Source: Natronospira bacteriovora
GTDB taxonomy: Bacteria > Pseudomonadota > Gammaproteobacteria > Natronospirales > Natronospiraceae
DNA: 64,000 nucleotides
Direction of reading: 5' to 3'
Assembly: GCF_030848495.1 (NCBI RefSeq)
Contig: NZ_JAVDDT010000002.1
Span: 496,001-560,000 of the forward strand
This document shows, in pieces, positions 59,903 through 64,000 of the stretch (position 1 is its first letter; each line of letters begins with the position of its first letter). Below the pieces are notes generated by a model, which ran no database searches, was not told where the DNA came from, and saw only the letters and a list, made by a program, of their open reading frames with translations. Made by a program: the position numbers and the translations under genes.

Positions 59903-60369
59903 GGCTGGAATACCTCGTAGATGGCGGAAATCTCGAACTGGATCCAGTGGCGCGGTTGGCCGGTCGGGTTGCCGGCGTCGGTCTGGAAGCGGGCAACATG
60001 CGCCTCTTCACAGGCCGGGTCCTGCTCGTCGTCCGCCAGCTCCGGGCGAACCATCAGCGCCTGCACCATGAGGTCCACCAGCTCAGCGGACTGCTGCACG
60101 GCTTTCTCCGGATCCTGCTCATGCCAGATGAACGCAACCGGCACCGTCACTTCGGGGCGCTGCATCTCGTTACCCACTTCCAGGGCGTTCTGGCCGTTGC
60201 CGGTGACGACATACAGCGCCGGAAGCTCGCTGCTATGGATCTGCTGAAACGGTTTGTTGGCCTTGAAGCCCTGGATGGGCTTGCCGAAATGCTGTTGGGC
60301 CCAGGCGGCCAAGCCCTCATCTTCCGGCAACAGCGTCTTCACCCGCTCCAGCATCAGATCCAGGCTCAT
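59899..60369 (-). CDS. tail terminator-like neck protein
   Basis: The product is 156 residues. LPALYVVTGNGQNALEVG and VTVPVAFIWHEQDPEKAVQQ resemble the alpha/beta fold of tail terminators (lambda gpU type). The position before the tail tube gene agrees. Confidence 0.7.
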   Translation of the reverse strand: MSLDLMLERVKTLLPEDEGLAAWAQQHFGKPIQGFKANKPFQQIHSSELPALYVVTGNGQNALEVGNEMQRPEVTVPVAFIWHEQDPEKAVQQSAELVDLMVQALMVRPELADDEQDPACEEAHVARFQTDAGNPTGQPRHWIQFEISAIYEVFQP

Positions 60370-60761
60370 TGCCAGACCTCCCGCAGGCTCTTGGCCATGA
60401 CAGCCGTGCCCTGCTCTTCCACCTGCCGGGCGGCATCCGCCGCGAACGGTCGGCCGGCGACCCTGATATCGCCGCGCTCCCAGCCCTCATGGACTGGCAA
60501 GGCATGATCAGCCGTGTTGAAAATCACGATGGCGCTGCCGCGAGCTTCGGCACCCGCGCCACGAAACAGCGTGCCGGTGCGGTTGGGCACGGGCGGGTAG
60601 TCGCCAGGCGCAGCCGTGTTGGAGCCCCTCAGGCGGTCCTGCTGCTCTTTCTCGGCCAGCGAGGTCAGCCGCCGCATGCCGCGATGGAAACCCGACATGA
60701 CGGACTGCGCCTTACGGCGGAAAGAGCGGGCGATCATGTGGCCATTGGTCAGCAGCTTCAT
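60366..60761 (-). CDS. head-tail joining protein (HK97 gp10-like)
   Basis: The product is 131 residues. A basic N-terminal helix, then YPPVPNRTGTLFRG and a beta segment, resemble HK97 gp10-type neck proteins. It overlaps both neighbours as ATGA. Confidence 0.65.
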   Translation of the reverse strand: MKLLTNGHMIARSFRRKAQSVMSGFHRGMRRLTSLAEKEQQDRLRGSNTAAPGDYPPVPNRTGTLFRGAGAEARGSAIVIFNTADHALPVHEGWERGDIRVAGRPFAADAARQVEEQGTAVMAKSLREVWQ

Positions 60762-61216
60762 TCGTTCAGCTCCCGCTTGATCAGGCCGCTGTGTACCGTC
60801 CCCGTCTGCAAATGCGTGGTGCCCCGTGTCGGGCCCTTGAGCAGATCCAGATAACTCCAGGCCATCTCCTCGGCCCGCTGGGCGTTCTTCTCGAAGTCCG
60901 CATAGAGATTGCGGAAGCCGGTCTCGCGGGCATTCATCGCGCTGGAGTCGCTGTACTGCTTGCGCCGGCGCCAGAGTTCCGCCGTGGCGAAGTAACGCTC
61001 AGCCTGCCGGGCCTGAAACTTCGCGTTGCTTTCGTCGCCCTCCTTGAGCTCGGTGTACTTCGCCTCACCGATCACACCGACCACCTCCATGCGGGCATCC
61101 GCCAGCACCCCTTTGAGGTACTCGGTGAACTCACCGTCATGGCCCGGGAACTGCTCGGCGGTGAAGCCGCTGTTCTTCAGGTCACCGGCTTTGGCGATGG
61201 TCGGCGAATCAGGCAC
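60758..61216 (-). CDS. head completion/connector protein
   Basis: The product is 152 residues, mainly helical (FQARQAERYFATAELWRRRKQ), like adaptor proteins that add to the portal. It follows the major capsid gene after a terminator. The assignment rests mostly on position. Confidence 0.6.
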   Translation of the reverse strand: MPDSPTIAKAGDLKNSGFTAEQFPGHDGEFTEYLKGVLADARMEVVGVIGEAKYTELKEGDESNAKFQARQAERYFATAELWRRRKQYSDSSAMNARETGFRNLYADFEKNAQRAEEMAWSYLDLLKGPTRGTTHLQTGTVHSGLIKRELNE

Positions 61217-61234
61217 TGCGCTGGCTCCTTATCC

Positions 61235-61269
61235 AAAAAGGCCCGGGGCGGTTGCCCCGGCCCCGGGCC
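61235..61269 (-). terminator. intrinsic terminator after the major capsid gene
   Basis: On the minus strand GGCCCGGGGC pairs with GCCCCGGGCC around a ten-base loop, followed by five T (61239-61235). It would reduce neck and tail expression relative to capsid protein. Confidence 0.9.
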
Positions 61270-61302
61270 TTTCAATCAGCCTCGGTCGTTATCAGGCCGG
61301 GC

Positions 61303-62295
61303 TTACTGCGGCGTGATCTTGCGAAGCTGGCCGGTGTTGCCGATGCCCAAGTTACGGCGCGCGCGGTAGACCCAGTTATCCGAACCGGCCTGCCAGTCAC
61401 GACCGTATTCCGCGAACAGGGCATCCCACTCGACATCAAGCATGTCGTGCCCAGGGAGAACGATGTGGATACCATCTGCCGGTGCCAGCTTCCGGGTCAT
61501 GACCGGGCGCATGGTGTAGGCAAACTGCGAACCGGAGACGTTGTCGTTCGGCGCGGTGTAGGCGGATGCAAAGGCCTTCTGAACCTGAGTAATGTGGTTC
61601 GGATTGAACACCATCGCGAACTCAGCGGTGGAGTCCGCCACGCCGTAAAGATCGCCGACATCCTCCAGAATCTGGGTGGCCGCCTTGTTCGCGGTCATAA
61701 CCAGGTCGGTGTCCCAGGTCTGGGTGATGCCTGTCAGGGCCTTGATCAGTTGAGCGGCCATGTCAGCGACATAGTTGTCCCACTTGCCCGGTACGGTCTG
61801 GAGGGCGCGCTCGAAGACCATGTATTCATCAAACCGCTGTTCATCATCATCAATGCCAAGCGCACCGTGATGGGGAACGGAGTGGATCATTTCCGCGCCA
61901 GGCGCTCTGATCGGCTGGATGCGTGCCTTCTCGCCGTGCCCGCGCTCCTGGAACTGAATCTGGCCGCCGTTGACAGAGGCATACTTGTGCGTGGGGTTGT
62001 TGCTCGAACGCTTGTCGACATATTCGAACAGACTCAGTAGCCCGAGGTCGGCGCGGGCGCTGTAGACACGCACATCGATTTCTTCACGCTGGGGCAGCTC
62101 GTTGTGGCCGGGACGGGTGGTCTTCATACCCTCGCTGACCATGTGCTTGAGCGGTGCCTTGCCGCGAATCTGGTTGAAGTAGTCGCTCATCGCCTTGGCG
62201 ACGGACTTGCGGCCACGTGGATCATCCATGCGGGCGAGGGCCTTCTGCCAGTTGATGCCCGTGGGGATCCCGTTCGGGGTACCTTTGAGACTCAT
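61303..62295 (-). CDS. major capsid protein
   Basis: The product is 330 residues. It follows protease, scaffold and cement genes. VRVYSARADLGLLSLFEYVD, IHSVPHHGALGID and WDTDLVMTANKAATQILEDVG suggest an HK97-fold coat subunit. It has its own terminator, as expected for the most abundant product. Confidence 0.85.
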   Translation of the reverse strand: MSLKGTPNGIPTGINWQKALARMDDPRGRKSVAKAMSDYFNQIRGKAPLKHMVSEGMKTTRPGHNELPQREEIDVRVYSARADLGLLSLFEYVDKRSSNNPTHKYASVNGGQIQFQERGHGEKARIQPIRAPGAEMIHSVPHHGALGIDDDEQRFDEYMVFERALQTVPGKWDNYVADMAAQLIKALTGITQTWDTDLVMTANKAATQILEDVGDLYGVADSTAEFAMVFNPNHITQVQKAFASAYTAPNDNVSGSQFAYTMRPVMTRKLAPADGIHIVLPGHDMLDVEWDALFAEYGRDWQAGSDNWVYRARRNLGIGNTGQLRKITPQ

Positions 62296-62361
62296 GCCTC
62301 AGTCCTCCTTCCTTTTGGTGTTCAACTGCCCCGCCGATGCGCGGCCCGGATCAACCTGGTG

Positions 62362-62712
62362 TTACAGGTTGATGCTGTTGTCGAGTCGGAAATCGGCTTC
62401 CTCGCCCGAGGTAATCGGGCCCAGGAACATGCCGCACTTGGTGTTGTCGGTGCTGGTCGTGGTGACCTGGCTATCACTGGCATCCCAGTACGCGGCTTTG
62501 CCGGCGGCATCCGCGTCCGTCACACCGGAGGGGGCCACCGCCAGTTCGGACTGGTGAATGAAGCGCCCAACCTCGCCGTTGGCGATGGTCTCGTAGGCCA
62601 CGCAGACCAGGCCGTTGATGATCTGTACATCGCCGACTTCGCGATCGGCAGTGGCGGTCGCCTCCAGGGTCTCCAGCCGTTCGGTGCCGCTCAGAATCTT
62701 GATCTCGTCCAT
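62362..62712 (-). CDS. capsid cement/decoration protein (DUF2190)
   Basis: The product is 116 residues. VQIINGLVCVAYETIANGEVG and GKAAYWDASDSQVTTTSTDNTKCGMFLG (given in part) match DUF2190, a beta-rich protein found between scaffold and coat genes. It probably stabilises the expanded head from outside. Confidence 0.82.
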   Translation of the reverse strand: MDEIKILSGTERLETLEATATADREVGDVQIINGLVCVAYETIANGEVGRFIHQSELAVAPSGVTDADAAGKAAYWDASDSQVTTTSTDNTKCGMFLGPITSGEEADFRLDNSINL

Positions 62713-62764
62713 CGTTCCTTACCCCGTGTTGATGAATTTGCCCGGGTGTTGCAGCTGCCGGCGA

Positions 62765-63226
62765 TTACCCGCCGACAGCGGCCTTGGTCTGGCTGTCGTC
62801 CCGGAGGTCGTCGTCGCCCTTGCTGGCCTCGGTGGCGTTCGGATCCGCGCCCTCGATGCTGCCTTCGCCGGTGTCCTTCACCGTCTTCTCCAGCATCTCC
62901 ACGTACTGCTTCGTGTGGGCCACGCCGTTCTTGCGGTGGAACTCCGCCGCCTTCTTGGCGTCGGCGTCGCTGTCACCGATCTGCTTCGCCAGGCGCTGCA
63001 GGCGGACGGCCTTGCTCACGAGCTCGTCCTCGTACTGCTTGCCCGATTCCACCAGGGCCACCAGGCGATCCGGGCCGGCCTTCTCGTCGCCCGCCGCCTT
63101 GGCAATAGCTTCGAGGGTCTTGCTGGCCTTCTCGCCGGCTTCGGCCTTGCTCTGGAGCTGGCTCAGCTCGGTGTCCTTGGCGGACAGCTTCTGTTCGAGC
63201 TGCTTGAGCTGTTCTTCCAGTTTCAT
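62765..63226 (-). CDS. nested in-frame scaffold protein
   Basis: Met223 of the protease frame (ATG 63226) is preceded by AGAGGA seven bases upstream and starts MKLEEQLKQLEQKL. This would give a separate scaffold of 153 residues sharing the protease C-terminus, as Nu3 does within lambda C. It is inferred from the start signal and domain boundary. Confidence 0.6.
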   Translation of the reverse strand: MKLEEQLKQLEQKLSAKDTELSQLQSKAEAGEKASKTLEAIAKAAGDEKAGPDRLVALVESGKQYEDELVSKAVRLQRLAKQIGDSDADAKKAAEFHRKNGVAHTKQYVEMLEKTVKDTGEGSIEGADPNATEASKGDDDLRDDSQTKAAVGG

Positions 63227-63892
63227 GTCGGAGTCCTCTTCACGATTGAATGACTTGATCACGCGGGCGCCGGGCTGCGCGCCCAGCCATACCAGCGAGG
63301 CCTCGGAAGCCTCGGCCGGTGCACGATAGATGGCGGCCACCAGTTCGTCGTTGACGAACACAGGGTCCAGCTCGGCGTAGCCGAAGCCGATGCTCACGTA
63401 GCGGGCAATGCCGCTATCGAGCTTGATGCGCAGGGTTTCGTTCTCGGATGTCTTGGGCAGGTAGGCGGAGGCTTCCAGCAACACAGCCTCGTCGCTGTCG
63501 TTGAGCCATTGCAGTTCCGGCTCGCCCAGGGCGGCGCGGGCCTCGGACTGGCTCATGCGCACGGTCCGCGCCTGGAACCACAACCCCTCACCCGGGCCGG
63601 GATCGCCTTTGTGGTGGTTGGGGTGGATAACGAAGAAGCCCTTGCCGGGCAGCGTCTTCGCGAAGTCCTCCAGCACGTCGGCAGAGAAGACCTCCAGATC
63701 CCGGTCGATGGCGTTGTGGGCAACGTAGAAGGTGCGGACATAGACATCGTCCGCCTTCAGCTCCTCAAGCGCCCAGCCGTTGATCAGCGCGAGCTGCTCA
63801 TCGGAAGCCGCTTTCGCGCCTTTCACGCGGACGGCGCGGCGTTCCTTGATCGCCGGCACCGCCGAATCACGCTTGAGGGCCAGACCCGCCAT
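62765..63892 (-). CDS. prohead protease fused to scaffold
   Basis: The product is 375 residues. The N-terminal 215 residues resemble an HK97-type prohead serine protease: AHNAIDRDLEVFSADVLEDF, His in FVIHPNHH and Ser in RYVSIGFGY. The rest is a coiled-coil scaffold (LEEQLKQLEQKLSAKDTEL) with an acidic C-terminal tail. It matures the head by cleaving the scaffold. Confidence 0.85.
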   Translation of the reverse strand: MAGLALKRDSAVPAIKERRAVRVKGAKAASDEQLALINGWALEELKADDVYVRTFYVAHNAIDRDLEVFSADVLEDFAKTLPGKGFFVIHPNHHKGDPGPGEGLWFQARTVRMSQSEARAALGEPELQWLNDSDEAVLLEASAYLPKTSENETLRIKLDSGIARYVSIGFGYAELDPVFVNDELVAAIYRAPAEASEASLVWLGAQPGARVIKSFNREEDSDMKLEEQLKQLEQKLSAKDTELSQLQSKAEAGEKASKTLEAIAKAAGDEKAGPDRLVALVESGKQYEDELVSKAVRLQRLAKQIGDSDADAKKAAEFHRKNGVAHTKQYVEMLEKTVKDTGEGSIEGADPNATEASKGDDDLRDDSQTKAAVGG

Positions 63893-63895
63893 CGC

Positions 63896-64000
63896 TTACT
63901 TGCCGCCGTTCTGGGCCTGGGCCAGCGCCTTGTTGCGGCGCCGTGCCTGATCAGCGGTGATCGGGCCCTTGTAGCCGGGCTTCATGTACTCCGGCTGGCT
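63896..64000 (-). CDS. C-terminal end of a head gene, probably portal (partial)
   Basis: The open frame enters from beyond the window and ends ...ADQARRRNKALAQAQNGGK before TAA at 63898-63896. Only 34 residues are visible. By position before the prohead protease it is likely the portal protein, or a fused head morphogenesis protein. Confidence 0.55.
   Translation of the reverse strand, partial: SQPEYMKPGYKGPITADQARRRNKALAQAQNGGK

Larger units (their letters stand above)
31745..64000. mobile_element. prophage (left end at dif, right end beyond the window)
   Basis: Everything from the dif site onward is phage: integrase, early operon, cro/repressor switch, cargo, lysis, tail and head genes in modular order. 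At least 32.2 kb is present. The late operon is cut by the window end inside the head region, so terminase, most of the portal and the right attachment site are missing. Structural genes indicate a long, non-contractile tail (tape measure, tail tube, frameshifted chaperones, no sheath seen). Confidence 0.93.

Noticed and set aside
31745-64000. Tailocin or gene transfer agent instead of a prophage
   Set aside because: Protease, scaffold, cement and major capsid genes are present together with integrase, repressor and lysis genes, which indicates a whole phage.

Overview
The window is chromosomal DNA from a gammaproteobacterium. The core block has the order fabD-fabG-acpP-fabF-(pabB)-pabC-mltG-tmk-holB-pilZ, which is the Pseudomonas-type arrangement with pabB inserted. 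It sits beside type II secretion pseudopilin genes, a PsrA-like TetR regulator and an E. coli-like dif site. A GC-rich member of Ectothiorhodospiraceae or a neighbouring order would fit, but the genus cannot be fixed from the sequence alone.

Layout. 1-5.6 kb: a cyclic-di-GMP neighbourhood (EAL-HDOD protein, ComFB-like protein, periplasmic propeller-GAF-GGDEF protein) and an alpha/beta hydrolase. 6.5-12.1 kb: gspG-H-I-J-K-L-M-N on the minus strand, without gspC-F. 12.4-21.3 kb: fatty acid synthesis core, PABA synthesis, MltG, thymidylate kinase, DNA polymerase III delta prime, and PilZ. 21.4-24.4 kb: pgsB-pgsC-pgsW, a poly-gamma-glutamate synthesis set without pgsA. 24.4-30.5 kb: acyl-CoA thioesterase, FadB/FadJ-like enzyme, papain-like amidase, TetR regulator with its operator, a membrane protein and an EEP-family hydrolase. 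30.6-31.7 kb: cardiolipin-synthase-like PLD protein.

At 31,745 a chromosome-dimer-resolution (dif) site marks the left edge of a prophage that runs to the end of the window (over 32 kb). Its map is: dif - XerC/D-like integrase - a tightly coupled early operon on the minus strand (41.5 to 32.8 kb) - divergent cro/repressor switch - plus-strand cargo (two lipoproteins, a membrane protein, then small unknown genes under a promoter whose spacer is a 16-bp palindrome) - convergent late operon on the minus strand (64 to 46.2 kb). Read in the direction of transcription the late genes are: head gene end, prohead protease with nested scaffold, capsid cement, major capsid, neck genes, tail tube, frameshifted tail chaperones, tape measure, tail tip ending in a Hint domain, tail fibre, amidase endolysin, holin-like protein and Rz/Rz1 spanins. 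Terminase, most of the portal region and the right attachment site lie beyond the window.

The prophage carries three site-specific recombinases and a tRNA(CAU) with initiator-like features. It also carries an early wHTH gene apparently broken by a 10-G tract, a GGGAAAC slippery site, and a lysogen-expressed group of envelope proteins that could be a superinfection-exclusion module. No recognisable replication genes are present in the part seen.
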